Part shown: piece by piece, positions 1-7,261 of the stretch | Position numbering within the stretch: position 1 is the first letter of the stretch | Layout: each line of letters opens with the position of its first letter | Assembly: GCF_014836555.1 (NCBI RefSeq) | Contig: NZ_JACSQQ010000002.1 | Location: forward strand, 138,581 to 174,413 | Source: Oerskovia rustica | Lineage (GTDB): Bacteria > Actinomycetota > Actinomycetes > Actinomycetales > Cellulomonadaceae | Direction: 5' to 3' | Length of the DNA stretch: 35,833 nucleotides | Program-made: the position numbers and the translations under genes | Notes under the pieces: model-generated | Database searches by the model: none | The model's input: only the letters and a program-made list of their open reading frames with translations | What the model was told of the DNA's origin: nothing

Positions 1-4
1 GCCT

Positions 5-20
5 CGCTCCTCACGGAGCG
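5..20. terminator. Small stem-loop at the window edge
   Basis: Perfect 6-bp inverted arms (5-10 and 15-20) close a 4-base loop about 40 bases past the stop codon of the DUF4352 gene. The position fits a terminator for that minus-strand gene. No T tract follows, which is usual in this GC-rich DNA, so the call rests on position and symmetry only. Confidence 0.35.
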
Positions 21-61
21 GGCGACGGCCTTCGTCGTGCGCGCGGCAGGGCCCCCGGCAG

Positions 62-688
62 TCAGCCGAGCGTGACCGTCGCACCGCCCGACATGAACGA
101 GTCGTGCAGCTCGACGCCCGCCGGCACCGCGCCGGCCGGGACGTCGAACACCACGACACCCTGGGTCGAGCTGCCGGGGTCGATGTCGTCGAGGAAGCTG
201 TTGGCGTCCCCCAGGTAGATCCCGGCCGTGGGGTCGGCCGAGTGCTCGCGTCCCTGGGTGTCGAGCATCTTCTGCGCGCTCGCGTCGAACATCTGGGCAG
301 CGTCCCCGATGTTCGTCACCGAGACGTGCACCAGGACGAACTGCCCCTGGGGGTCCGCGCCGAGGATCTCGTCGCCCACGCGCGTGACCCCCGGCTCGAG
401 GGCCGTGACCGTGAACTCGAGCTTCCCGTCGCGCACCGCCGAGCCGAGGCCCGGGACGGTCTCGTCGGGGGCGGGGGCGTCTCCCGTGCCTGCCGTGCCC
501 GCCGCATCTGCGGTCCCCGCGGGCGTGTCGCTGCCCCCGAGGGTCGGCACGACGACCGACACGACGACGATCAGCGCGAGGCTCGTGAGGAAGACCGTGA
601 GGACCTTGTGCCGGTCGAAGGACGACTTCCGCGAGGCGGGCTCCGGCTGCCCCAGGTAGGGCTGCTCGGTGTCGGGCTGGTTCTGCAT
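62..688 (-). CDS. DUF4352 domain membrane-anchored protein
   Basis: A 208-residue protein with a short cytoplasmic N-terminus, one hydrophobic segment (about residues 31-50, VLTVFLTSLALIVVVSVVV) and an Ala/Gly/Thr-rich linker. A C-terminal extracytoplasmic beta domain of about 115 residues follows. That domain has the DUF4352 (Telomeric repeat-binding factor 2-like) pattern: 'FVLVHVSVTNIGD', then a residue stretch ending 'DDIDPGSS' and 'GVVVFDVPAG'. I chose the ATG at 688 because GAGAGG lies 8 bases before it; an in-frame start 13 codons upstream lacks this. DUF4352 proteins are usually exported, immunoglobulin-like and of unknown function. Nothing next to it suggests a partner. The family call is fairly sure; the function is unknown. 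Confidence 0.8.
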   Translation of the reverse strand: MQNQPDTEQPYLGQPEPASRKSSFDRHKVLTVFLTSLALIVVVSVVVPTLGGSDTPAGTADAAGTAGTGDAPAPDETVPGLGSAVRDGKLEFTVTALEPGVTRVGDEILGADPQGQFVLVHVSVTNIGDAAQMFDASAQKMLDTQGREHSADPTAGIYLGDANSFLDDIDPGSSTQGVVVFDVPAGAVPAGVELHDSFMSGGATVTLG

Positions 689-843
689 GGCGAGGGCCTC
701 TCGTGGTTCCGGATCGTACGGGACCACTTCATCGCCTCGGACCGGGTGGGCGCGTCGGCGGACCGGCTACGGTCTGCGCACCAAAAGTCGTACACGCGCC
801 CAGGACCGCGGACCCGGAGGGGGGACTCCGCAGCCGGCCCGGG

Positions 844-869
844 CGCGCTCACGACCGCGGTCGAGCGCG
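844..869. terminator. Stem-loop downstream of the siderophore-interacting protein gene
   Basis: 7-bp perfect arms (CGCGCTC at 844-850, GAGCGCG at 863-869) enclose a region that is itself palindromic (gaccgcggtc). The hairpin sits about 60 bases past the stop of the siderophore-interacting gene, in its transcription direction. It is a candidate terminator without a T tract. The rest of 689-930 holds only the weak promoter region of the DUF4352 gene, with a TACGAT -10-like hexamer at 713-718 on the minus strand. Confidence 0.4.
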
Positions 870-930
870 TCCCCTGAGCGCGCGCCCGCCGTGCACACCC
901 GCCCGCCGTCGGCGCGGCCCCGAGGAACCG

Positions 931-1743
931 TCAGGCCTGGAGCGCGGGCTCCTCGTCACGCGCGACGGCGGCCTTCCAGTCGGCCTTCTCGGCGCGCCAG
1001 CCCTCCTCGGTGCGCCCGCGGCGCCAGTAGCCGGACGCGGAGAGCGCCGTGACGGGCACGCCCCGGTCGAGGCGCACGTGGCGGCGCAGCGTACGCACGA
1101 ACCCGGCATCGCCGTGCAGGAACACCTGGGGCTGCCCGGGCAGGAACGCGAGCGCCTCGACGGACTCGACGAGGACGTCGCCGGGCGCGCGGTCGGGGTG
1201 GGCGTCACGGTGGACCCAGCGCAGGTCGAGCGCCCCGGGCGACGTGAGTGCCTGCTCCTCCGCCGCGGAGGCGACCTCGACGACCGCGAGGACGGGCGCG
1301 CCGTCGGGCATCGCCTCGAGGGCTGCCGCGATGGCGGGCAGTGCGCTCTCGTCGCCCACGAGCAGGTGCCAGTCATAGGCACCCGACGGCGCGTACTCGC
1401 CGCCGGGACCGAAGAAGGACATCGCGTCACCGGGCTGGGCGGAGGCTGCCCAGGGGCCCGCGAGGCCCTCGTCGCCGTGCACCACGAAGTCGATCGCGAG
1501 CTCGCGGGCGACGGGGTCCCACGAGCGGATCGTGTAGGTGCGCATGGGGACGCGTCCCTCGGGGCCGGCCTCGGCCGGGAAGAGCAGCTTGACGTAGCGG
1601 TCGGTGTGCGGACCGGGGTCGAAGCCGTCGAGCCCCTCTCCCCCGAGGACCACACGGATCATGTGCGGTGTGAGGCGCTCGGTGCGCACGACCACGGCGT
1701 GGGTCGCGACGCGCTCGGGCTTGCGGGGGGCAGGGTCGGTCAT
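931..1743 (-). CDS. Siderophore-interacting protein (SIP family, FAD/NAD(P)H ferric-siderophore reductase)
   Basis: A 270-residue cytoplasmic flavoprotein of the SIP/ViuB/YqjH family, which reduces Fe3+-siderophores so that iron is released in the cytosol. The FAD-binding N-terminal barrel contains the RxYT motif as 'MRTYTIRSWD' (about residues 67-76) and the 'HGDEGLAGPWA' stretch that precedes flavin phosphate contacts. The C-terminal SIP domain contains 'LLVGDESALPAIAAALE' and ends with 'YWRRGRTEEGWRAEK', the typical family end. Length is normal. The ATG at 1743 has GGAGG about 6 bases upstream. An iron box overlaps its promoter, so it should be induced by iron starvation. No siderophore biosynthesis or uptake genes flank it here. 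Confidence 0.93.
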   Translation of the reverse strand: MTDPAPRKPERVATHAVVVRTERLTPHMIRVVLGGEGLDGFDPGPHTDRYVKLLFPAEAGPEGRVPMRTYTIRSWDPVARELAIDFVVHGDEGLAGPWAASAQPGDAMSFFGPGGEYAPSGAYDWHLLVGDESALPAIAAALEAMPDGAPVLAVVEVASAAEEQALTSPGALDLRWVHRDAHPDRAPGDVLVESVEALAFLPGQPQVFLHGDAGFVRTLRRHVRLDRGVPVTALSASGYWRRGRTEEGWRAEKADWKAAVARDEEPALQA

Positions 1744-1781
1744 ACGGTCCTCCAGGGTGCGCTCCGCCCGCGATGGCGAAG

Positions 1782-1800
1782 TGAGGCAAGCCTAACCCGG
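1782..1800 (-). promoter_or_regulatory. Iron box (DtxR/IdeR-type operator) over the SIP promoter
   Basis: This 19-mer matches the DtxR/IdeR consensus TTAGGTTAGCCTAACCTAA at 13 of 19 positions, including an unbroken 9-base AGCCTAACC core. It contains a TAGGCT -10-like hexamer (minus strand, 1789-1794), so bound Fe2+-DtxR would block RNA polymerase. The operator is about 40 bases upstream of the gene start. The match is seen in the sequence; regulation by iron is inferred from the family. Confidence 0.75.
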
Positions 1801-1805
1801 ATGCG

Positions 1806-1845
1806 CCGAGGGGTGACCGCCCGTCCAGGCTCGGCCACCCCTCGG
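1806..1845. terminator. Terminator hairpin after add-deoC
   Basis: Perfect 10-bp arms, CCGAGGGGTG (1806-1815) and CACCCCTCGG (1836-1845), with a 20-base loop. It lies 15 bases past the deoC stop codon and before the SIP promoter, so it separates the two transcription units. No T tract is present. Confidence 0.6.
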
Positions 1846-1859
1846 TCCGTGAGAAGAGG

Positions 1860-2567
1860 TCAGTAGCCCCCTGCGCCGCCCTCGGCCGGTTCGACCCCGT
1901 CGAAACCCGCGAGCACCGCGGCGGTGCCCGACAGGCCCAGGCGCGTCGCACCGTGCTCGATCATGGCGAGCGCGTCGGCGAGCGTCCGCACACCCCCCGA
2001 GGCCTTGACCCCGAGGCGTCCGCCGACCGTCTCGGCCATGATGGACACAGCGTGCGTCGAGGCGCCGCCGGCCGGGTGGAAGCCCGTGGAGGTCTTGACG
2101 AAGTCGGCGCCAGCGGCCTCCGAGGCGCGGCACGCCTCGACGATCTCGTGGTCCGTGAGTGCGGCGGACTCGATGATGACCTTGAGGACCTTGGGGGCCG
2201 GGACCGCGGCCCGGACGGCCGCGATGTCGGACTGGACGTACGCCCAGTCGCCTGCCTTGGCAGCACCCAGGTCGATGACCATGTCGACCTCGTCCGCGCC
2301 GTCGGCGATCGAGCGGGCCGCCTCGGCGGCCTTGACCTCGCTGTGGTGCGTCCCGGACGGGAACCCGCACACGGTCGCGATCTTCAGACCCTTGCCGTCG
2401 AGCGGCAGGACCGAGGGCGAGACGCACACCGAGTAGACGCCGAGCGCGACACCCTCGTCGACGAGCGCCTCGAAGTCCGCACGGGTCGCCTCGGGCTTGA
2501 GCAGGGTGTGGTCGACGAACTGCGCGAGGGCCGCGCGGTCGAGCGGGGACGTGCCGGGGGTGCTCAC
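1860..2567 (-). CDS. deoC: Deoxyribose-phosphate aldolase
   Basis: This enzyme cleaves 2-deoxy-D-ribose 5-phosphate to glyceraldehyde 3-phosphate and acetaldehyde, the last step of deoxynucleoside catabolism. The 235-residue class I aldolase has the expected motifs: '[10 protein letters not shown]' near the N-terminus, Asp97 in 'VDMVIDLGA', the Schiff-base Lys158 in 'FVKTSTGF', and Lys188 in 'GVKASGGVR'. The start is GTG at 2567, with AAGGAG 7 bases upstream inside the end of add. The two genes overlap by 4 bases (GTGA), so deoC is translationally coupled to add. A longer in-frame reading beginning at 2867 would run antisense-like through add and has no motif support. Confidence 0.96.
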   Translation of the reverse strand: MSTPGTSPLDRAALAQFVDHTLLKPEATRADFEALVDEGVALGVYSVCVSPSVLPLDGKGLKIATVCGFPSGTHHSEVKAAEAARSIADGADEVDMVIDLGAAKAGDWAYVQSDIAAVRAAVPAPKVLKVIIESAALTDHEIVEACRASEAAGADFVKTSTGFHPAGGASTHAVSIMAETVGGRLGVKASGGVRTLADALAMIEHGATRLGLSGTAAVLAGFDGVEPAEGGAGGY

Positions 2568-3679
2568 AGCTGTGCTCCTTGGATCTCCTGGTAACCGGGA
2601 AGGATGACGTCGTCGATGAGCGCGCGGCGCTCGTCGTGGTGGATGAAGGCGCTCCACGCGGCCGTGGCCGTGACGTCGTAGAGGTCCTCGAGCGTCCAGC
2701 CGGCCTGCTCGACGAGCAGCGTCATCTCGTGGGTCATGGACGTGCCCGACATGAGGCGGTTGTCCGTGTTGAGCGTGACCGCGAAGTCGAGCTCCTTGAG
2801 CCGCGTGATGGGGTGCGCCGCGATCGAGGTCCCCGCCGCACCGGTCTGCAGGTTCGAGACAGGGCACAGCTCGAGCGGGATCTGGTGGTCACGGACCCAG
2901 TGGGCGAGCTGGCCCAGGGCCGCGGTGCCGTGGTGCTCGTCGAACGAGATGTCCTCGATGAGGCGCACACCGTGCCCGACGCGCGAGGCCTGGCCCAGGT
3001 GGACGGCCTCGGCGATCGACGAGACGCCCGACGCCTCGCCCGCGTGGATCGTCACGGGGAAGTTCTGGTCCGCGAGGTACTGCCACACGCCCGGGAAGCG
3101 CGAGGGCGGGAAGCCGTCCTCGGCGCCGGCGATGTCGAACCCGACGACGCCGTTGCTCCGGTTGGCCACGGCGAGCTCGGCGATCTCCTGCCAGCGGTCG
3201 GCGTGCCGCATCGCGGTCACGAGCTGGCCCACGCGGATCGTGCGACCCTGCGCGGCGGCGAGGGCCACCCCCTCCTCCAGACCTGCCTGGACGGCGTCCA
3301 CGGTGTCCTGCAGGCTCAGGCCGGCGCGCAGGTGCTGCTCGGGGGCCCACCGCTGCTCGGCGTACACGACGCCGTCGGCCGCGAGGTCCAGCACGGACTC
3401 GCGCGCGACGCGCACGAGCGCCTCGCGCGTCTGCATCACGGCGATCGTGTGGTCGAAGGTCTCGAGGTAGCGCACGAGCGAGCCCGAGTCTGCCGACTCG
3501 ACGAACCAGGCGCCCAGCGCGTCGGCGTCGGTCGCGGGCAGGTCGTGCCCGATCTCGGCGGCGAGCTCGATGATCGTCTGCGGCCGTAGCCCACCGTCGA
3601 GGTGGTCGTGCAGGACGACCTTGGGGAGCGCGGCGATCGCCGCGACGGTCTCGCTCACGGAGGAGGGTGTGGAGGTCAT
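2564..3679 (-). CDS. add: Adenosine deaminase
   Basis: This zinc hydrolase converts (deoxy)adenosine to (deoxy)inosine. All family landmarks are visible in 371 residues: the zinc ligands His24 and His26 in 'LHDHLDGG', His212 and the catalytic Glu215 in 'TIHAGEA', the catalytic His236 in 'GHGVRL', and zinc-binding Asp306 in '[11 protein letters not shown]'. The start ATG has no convincing Shine-Dalgarno sequence, but a TAGCGT hexamer lies exactly 6 bases upstream, so the mRNA is probably leaderless. The gene leads an add-deoC operon. Three phased GTCAC repeats lie further upstream. It is separate from the cdd-deoA operon but in the same pathway, giving salvage and degradation of purine deoxynucleosides. 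Confidence 0.96.
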   Translation of the reverse strand: MTSTPSSVSETVAAIAALPKVVLHDHLDGGLRPQTIIELAAEIGHDLPATDADALGAWFVESADSGSLVRYLETFDHTIAVMQTREALVRVARESVLDLAADGVVYAEQRWAPEQHLRAGLSLQDTVDAVQAGLEEGVALAAAQGRTIRVGQLVTAMRHADRWQEIAELAVANRSNGVVGFDIAGAEDGFPPSRFPGVWQYLADQNFPVTIHAGEASGVSSIAEAVHLGQASRVGHGVRLIEDISFDEHHGTAALGQLAHWVRDHQIPLELCPVSNLQTGAAGTSIAAHPITRLKELDFAVTLNTDNRLMSGTSMTHEMTLLVEQAGWTLEDLYDVTATAAWSAFIHHDERRALIDDVILPGYQEIQGAQL

Positions 3680-3685
3680 GGGCTC

Positions 3686-3691
3686 ACGCTA
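3686..3691 (-). promoter_or_regulatory. -10 box of add, leaderless arrangement
   Basis: TAGCGT on the minus strand, followed by 6 bases and the ATG of add. With the usual 6-8 base distance from -10 to the transcription start, transcription would begin at the A of the ATG. No purine-rich ribosome site is available. Confidence 0.6.
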
Positions 3692-3734
3692 CCGGGCGCG
3701 GGGCGGGCGCACGCGACGGCGGTGCGGGTCCCAG

Positions 3735-3761
3735 GTCACGGGTGCGTCACGGGTACGTCAC
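3735..3761. promoter_or_regulatory. Three GTCAC repeats with 11-bp phasing upstream of add
   Basis: GTCAC occurs at 3735, 3746 and 3757, each separated by exactly 6 bases (gggtgc, gggtac). This makes a tandem 11-bp repeat located about 56-82 bases before the predicted add transcription start. The layout GTnAC-N6-GTnAC is that reported for OmpR-family response regulators in actinobacteria (AfsQ1, MtrA, and in part GlnR). The regulator itself is not in this window. Confidence 0.55.
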
Positions 3762-3779
3762 GCCCGGCTCGTGCCCGGC

Positions 3780-4028
3780 TCACTCGCCGTCCGCGTCGTC
3801 GCCCTCGTCGAGCGGCACGAGGGACGCCTGCTCGACGACGTCGGCCTCGTCCGCCTCGCCGTCGAGGTCCGGGCGCGGCGTCCGGGGGCTGTAGTCCTCC
3901 GCGGCGTCCGCGTCGGAGGACGCGGACGGGGGCGTCAGCTCCTCCTCGACCAGGTTCTTCGGGGCGTCGTCGTCGGGTGCGACCAGGCCGGCGTCGCGCC
4001 AGGAGTCGGTACCGGGGACCGTGCTCAT
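3780..4028 (-). CDS. Small acidic conserved actinobacterial protein
   Basis: An 82-residue, strongly acidic, probably disordered protein (many Asp/Glu, no hydrophobic core, no signal peptide). It ends with 'DGEADEADVVEQASLVPLDEGDD'-like sequence, a tail I have seen in short actinobacterial hypothetical proteins. The start at 4028 is supported by GAGGAG about 6 bases before the ATG; a longer in-frame reading has no such site. It lies 28 bases after the C39-like gene on the same strand, so the two are probably co-transcribed. No function can be assigned. Confidence 0.72.
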   Translation of the reverse strand: MSTVPGTDSWRDAGLVAPDDDAPKNLVEEELTPPSASSDADAAEDYSPRTPRPDLDGEADEADVVEQASLVPLDEGDDADGE

Positions 4029-4056
4029 GGTGAGCTCCTCTCGTCTCTCCCCATCG

Positions 4057-5121
4057 TCACCCGACGCGGCGCGACCCGCCAGCCCGTCCCGCAGGCAGGA
4101 CCGCCCAGGTGACGTGCGACCAGCCGCCGAGCGCGCGCCGCACACCCTTGCCGGGCTCGCCGTCCTCGCCGACCCCGGCGAGGAGGTCGGCGACACGCAG
4201 CCGGTGCATCGTCCCGGTCGACGGCTCGTACACCGAGCACCACCGACCGCCGAACGGTGCGGCGGTCTCCTTCGGCGACTCCGGCGGGAGGCTCACGCCC
4301 ACGAGCAGCACGACGTGGCGCGGCACGGCCGTCGACCACCCCGTCCCGAGGTCCCCGCCCGAGTACAGCGGCACGGGCACGCCCGCGGCGGCCGAGCGCA
4401 GCGCGCTCGCGAGCACGCGGTCCTGCGCGCCGTCGCCCGGCACGATGCGGTGGGTGTACCGCACGTCGGCGTAGCGGGCGTCGCGTGCGGCCGTCCACGG
4501 CGGCGTGCCGAGCCCGGCGGGCCACGGGAGGGGGCCGAGCGCGGCGCGCGTCGTGCGCGCCTGGAGGAGGCGCTGGAGCGCGGCGAACCGGCCCGACGAC
4601 GTCTCGAGCTCTCGGGCGGTCGCGTCGGCCTCCCCCTCGGTCACCACGTGCGCGCTCGCCCCCCGGGAGACGTCGGTACCCGCGACGAGCCACAGCCCGA
4701 CCACGGGGTCACCTGCAGCGGCGAGGACCGCGAGCACCGCCGAGCCGCACGTCGTCCCGTCGACCTGGACCGCGCGGGCGCTGCCGAGCACGAGCGGCTC
4801 GCCGAAGCGTGTGTCGGGTCCTGCCGTGGGCGCGCCGTCTGCCGGGGATCCCAGCCCCCACGCCCGGACGGGCGCGGCCCTGCGCAACGGGTCGAGCACG
4901 TGCGCCCGCTCCCACGGGCGCAGCGTCGCGAGCTCGTCGACCAGGCGGTCGGCGACCTGCTCGGAGTGACCTGCGCGACGGGCGAGCCGACGGACGGCGG
5001 GTGCGGCGCCGTCGGGCTCCGGGACGACGTAGCGGCCCGGCGGCGGCGCGGGCGGCAACGGCCCCCGCCCCGCTCCCACCGCACGCAGGACCCGGGTCAG
5101 CTGGAGGTCGGCGAGGATCAT
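4057..5121 (-). CDS. Uncharacterised protein with a papain/C39-peptidase-like active-site layout
   Basis: A 354-residue soluble protein with no signal peptide or membrane segment; I do not recognise a named family. Residues 119-126 read Q-V-D-G-T-T-C-G (Gln119, Cys125), followed by a hydrophobic helix 'SAVLAVLAAAG'. This is how C39-like and other clan CA cysteine peptidases place the oxyanion Gln and the nucleophile. Much later comes 'PRHVVLLVG' (His269) and then 'VYEPSTG' (Glu299), matching the His and acidic positions of the fold. The insert of about 140 residues between Cys and His is unusually long. The start ATG has a CAGGCT hexamer 6 bases upstream, suggesting a leaderless mRNA. Protease activity is an inference; it could be a transferase or an inactive relative. 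Confidence 0.7.
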   Translation of the reverse strand: MILADLQLTRVLRAVGAGRGPLPPAPPPGRYVVPEPDGAAPAVRRLARRAGHSEQVADRLVDELATLRPWERAHVLDPLRRAAPVRAWGLGSPADGAPTAGPDTRFGEPLVLGSARAVQVDGTTCGSAVLAVLAAAGDPVVGLWLVAGTDVSRGASAHVVTEGEADATARELETSSGRFAALQRLLQARTTRAALGPLPWPAGLGTPPWTAARDARYADVRYTHRIVPGDGAQDRVLASALRSAAAGVPVPLYSGGDLGTGWSTAVPRHVVLLVGVSLPPESPKETAAPFGGRWCSVYEPSTGTMHRLRVADLLAGVGEDGEPGKGVRRALGGWSHVTWAVLPAGRAGGSRRVG

Positions 5122-5127
5122 GCCGAC

Positions 5128-5133
5128 AGCCTG
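5128..5133 (-). promoter_or_regulatory. Possible -10 box, leaderless start of the C39-like gene
   Basis: CAGGCT on the minus strand lies 6 bases before the ATG at 5121. It matches TAnnnT except for the first base. The preceding gene stops 43 bases upstream, so read-through is also possible. Confidence 0.35.
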
Positions 5134-5164
5134 CCATCCCCTCCCCCCGGACGACGAGCCGCCC

Positions 5165-5479
5165 TCACAGCAGGCTCACGACCGCGCTCGCCGCACCGAG
5201 GAACCCGAGGACGCCCACGAGCGACGCGACCCGCACGAGGAAGCCCCAGGAGTGCAGCCGGCCGTCGCGCGGCAGGCCGCCCGACGGAGGCCGCAGGACG
5301 GCGGGCACCAGGGTCGCGACCGCGAGGGCGCCCGCGAGCACGGACAGGACGGGCTGCCCCACCCGCAGGTTCACCGCGGCCAGCAGGACCGACCCGATCA
5401 CGACGCCGAGGACCGTGCGCTGCCACGCGAGGGCGGTGCGCTCGGGCTGCAGGCCGGGGTCGCGCGCCGCGGAGGTCAC
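5165..5479 (-). CDS. DUF202 family membrane protein (second of a pair)
   Basis: A 104-residue integral membrane protein. It begins with the DUF202 hallmark 'PGLQPERTALAWQRT' (residues 7-21), followed by three hydrophobic segments: 'VLGVVIGSVLLAAV', 'VLSVLAGALAVATLVPAVL' and 'ASLVGVLGFLGAASAVVSLL'. The GTG start at 5479 overlaps the TGA of the upstream DUF202 gene by 4 bases, so the pair is translationally coupled. The function of DUF202 proteins is not established. Tandem divergent copies suggest a heteromeric membrane complex, which is inference. Confidence 0.88.
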   Translation of the reverse strand: MTSAARDPGLQPERTALAWQRTVLGVVIGSVLLAAVNLRVGQPVLSVLAGALAVATLVPAVLRPPSGGLPRDGRLHSWGFLVRVASLVGVLGFLGAASAVVSLL

Positions 5480-5913
5480 GTCCGCCAGACCTCGGTGACC
5501 GCGTACCCGGCCACGAGCAGCGCGAGGACGAGCACGCCCGCGACGAGCACGGGCAGCCCCGTCGGCGCGGGCAACGGCTCTCCGCGGCGCATGGCCCGTT
5601 CGTTGCGTCGCCAGGCGAGCAGTGCGTAGGCCGCGAAGCCCGCCCCCGCGAGGCACGCGACCGCCGCGATCACGTCGACGAAGCCGGACATGCTCGCGAG
5701 CGACGCGAACGACGTGAGCGCGACACCGCCCGCGACGAGACCGAGACCCGTCCGCACCCAGGCCAGCGCGGTGCGCTCGTTGGCCAGGCTGAAGCGGATG
5801 TCGGGCTCCTCGCCCACGCCGTACACCGAGCGCGGACGACGGTCGTCGGGCGGGGGCGCCCCCGGGCCACGCGTCGCCGCGTCGTCCGAGGGCTCCCCCG
5901 CCTGCGTCGTCAT
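5476..5913 (-). CDS. YidH/DUF202 family membrane protein (first of a pair)
   Basis: A 145-residue protein with a hydrophilic N-terminal tail of about 40 residues, then the DUF202/YidH signature 'RFSLANERTALAWVRTGL' and three predicted membrane helices: 'LGLVAGGVALTSFASL', 'VIAAVACLAGAGFAAYALLAW' and 'VLVAGVLVLALLVAGYAV'. It begins one base after the stop codon of deoA, so it is read from the same message as the nucleoside genes. No enzyme motif is present. Its position at the end of a nucleoside uptake operon is a context clue only. Confidence 0.9.
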   Translation of the reverse strand: MTTQAGEPSDDAATRGPGAPPPDDRRPRSVYGVGEEPDIRFSLANERTALAWVRTGLGLVAGGVALTSFASLASMSGFVDVIAAVACLAGAGFAAYALLAWRRNERAMRRGEPLPAPTGLPVLVAGVLVLALLVAGYAVTEVWRT

Positions 5914-5914
5914 C

Positions 5915-7261
5915 TCAGCTCAGGCGGTCGAGGATCAGAGCCGGGGTCTCGACGACCGTGCCCGGGTCCGCGACGCCCCACGCCCCGTCGAGGGCCTCGA
6001 CCGCGCGGTCGAAACGCTCGGGGGTGTCGGTGTGCAGCGTCAGCAGGTGCTGGCCCTTGGTCACGACGTCACCGGGCTTGGCGTGGATCTCGATGCCCGC
6101 GCCCGCCTGCACCGGGTCCTCCTTGCGGGCACGACCCGCACCCAGGCGCCAGGCCGCGACCCCGACGCCGAACGCGTCGAGGTGCGAGAGCACGCCGTCG
6201 CGGTCCGCGACCACGTGCTCCTTCTCGCGCGCGACGGGCAGCGGCGCACGGGCGTCGCCGCCCTGCTCCGCGATCATCTCGCGCCACTTGTCCATGGCCC
6301 GGCCGTTGGACAGCGCGTGCCGGACCTCCTCCTCCGGGACGGGCTTGCCGGCGGCGGAGAGCATCTCGACCGCGAGCGCGACCGTGAGGTCCACGACGTC
6401 GCGCGGGCCACCGCCCGAGAGCACCTCGAGGGTCTCGCGGACCTCGAGCGCGTTGCCCGCCGTCAGGCCGAGCGGCGTCGACATGTCGGTCAGGAGCGCG
6501 ACCGTGCGCACACCCGCGTCGGTGCCCAGGTCCACCATGGTGCGCGCGAGCTCGCGCGCCTGGTCGAGATCCTTCATGAACGCGCCGGAACCGACCTTGA
6601 CGTCCAGGACCAGGGCGCCCGTGCCCTCGGCGATCTTCTTGCTCATGATCGACGACGCGATGAGGGGGATCGCCTCGACCGTGGCCGTGACGTCGCGCAG
6701 CGCGTAGAGCTTGCGGTCCGCGGGCGCCAGCCCGGAGCCCGCCTGGCAGATGACCGCACCCACGTGCTCGAGCTGGTGCATCATCTGCTCGTTGGTCAGC
6801 GCCGCACGCCAGCCCGGGATCGACTCGAGCTTGTCGAGCGTGCCGCCCGTGTGCCCCAGCCCGCGCCCCGAGAGCTGCGGCACGGCCACGCCGAAGACCG
6901 CGACGAGCGGGGCGAGCGGCAGCGTGATCTTGTCGCCCACGCCACCGGTCGAGTGCTTGTCCGCGGTGGGCCGGGAGAGCGCCGAGAAGTTCATGCGCTC
7001 GCCCGAGGCGATCATCGCGGCCGTCCAGCGGCCGATCTCCGTGCGGTCCATGCCGTTGAGGAGGATCGCCATGTTGAGGGCGGCCATCTGCTCCTCGGCC
7101 ACGACGCCACGGGTGTAGGCGTCGATGACCCAGTCGATCTGCTCGGCGGACAGCCGGCCCTTGTCCCGCTTGGTGCGGATGACGTCGACCGCGTCGAACG
7201 ACTCGGTCGCCTTGTCGGGCAGCGCGCCCGAGGCGCCTGCCGGGATGCTCTTCGTGCTCAT
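5915..7261 (-). CDS. deoA: Thymidine phosphorylase
   Basis: This enzyme phosphorolyses thymidine (and probably deoxyuridine) to the base and deoxyribose 1-phosphate. At 448 residues it has the normal family length. The phosphate-binding loop 'KHSTGGVGDK' is at residues 102-111. The thymidine/pyrimidine-nucleoside phosphorylase signature is at residues 131-150, starting SGRGLGHTGGT. The C-terminal PYNP domain is intact ('AGAGIEIHAKPGDVV'). The start is the ATG at 7261, overlapping the cdd stop by 4 bases (ATGA). A longer reading upstream would cover cdd in another frame and is rejected. The deoxyribose 1-phosphate made here would feed DeoC after a mutase step; no mutase gene lies in the window. 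Confidence 0.96.
   Translation of the reverse strand: MSTKSIPAGASGALPDKATESFDAVDVIRTKRDKGRLSAEQIDWVIDAYTRGVVAEEQMAALNMAILLNGMDRTEIGRWTAAMIASGERMNFSALSRPTADKHSTGGVGDKITLPLAPLVAVFGVAVPQLSGRGLGHTGGTLDKLESIPGWRAALTNEQMMHQLEHVGAVICQAGSGLAPADRKLYALRDVTATVEAIPLIASSIMSKKIAEGTGALVLDVKVGSGAFMKDLDQARELARTMVDLGTDAGVRTVALLTDMSTPLGLTAGNALEVRETLEVLSGGGPRDVVDLTVALAVEMLSAAGKPVPEEEVRHALSNGRAMDKWREMIAEQGGDARAPLPVAREKEHVVADRDGVLSHLDAFGVGVAAWRLGAGRARKEDPVQAGAGIEIHAKPGDVVTKGQHLLTLHTDTPERFDRAVEALDGAWGVADPGTVVETPALILDRLS

Noticed and set aside
2568-2867. Extended deoC reading from 2867
   Set aside because: The extra 100 residues are an out-of-frame shadow of add. GTG 2567 has AAGGAG and the GTGA overlap.
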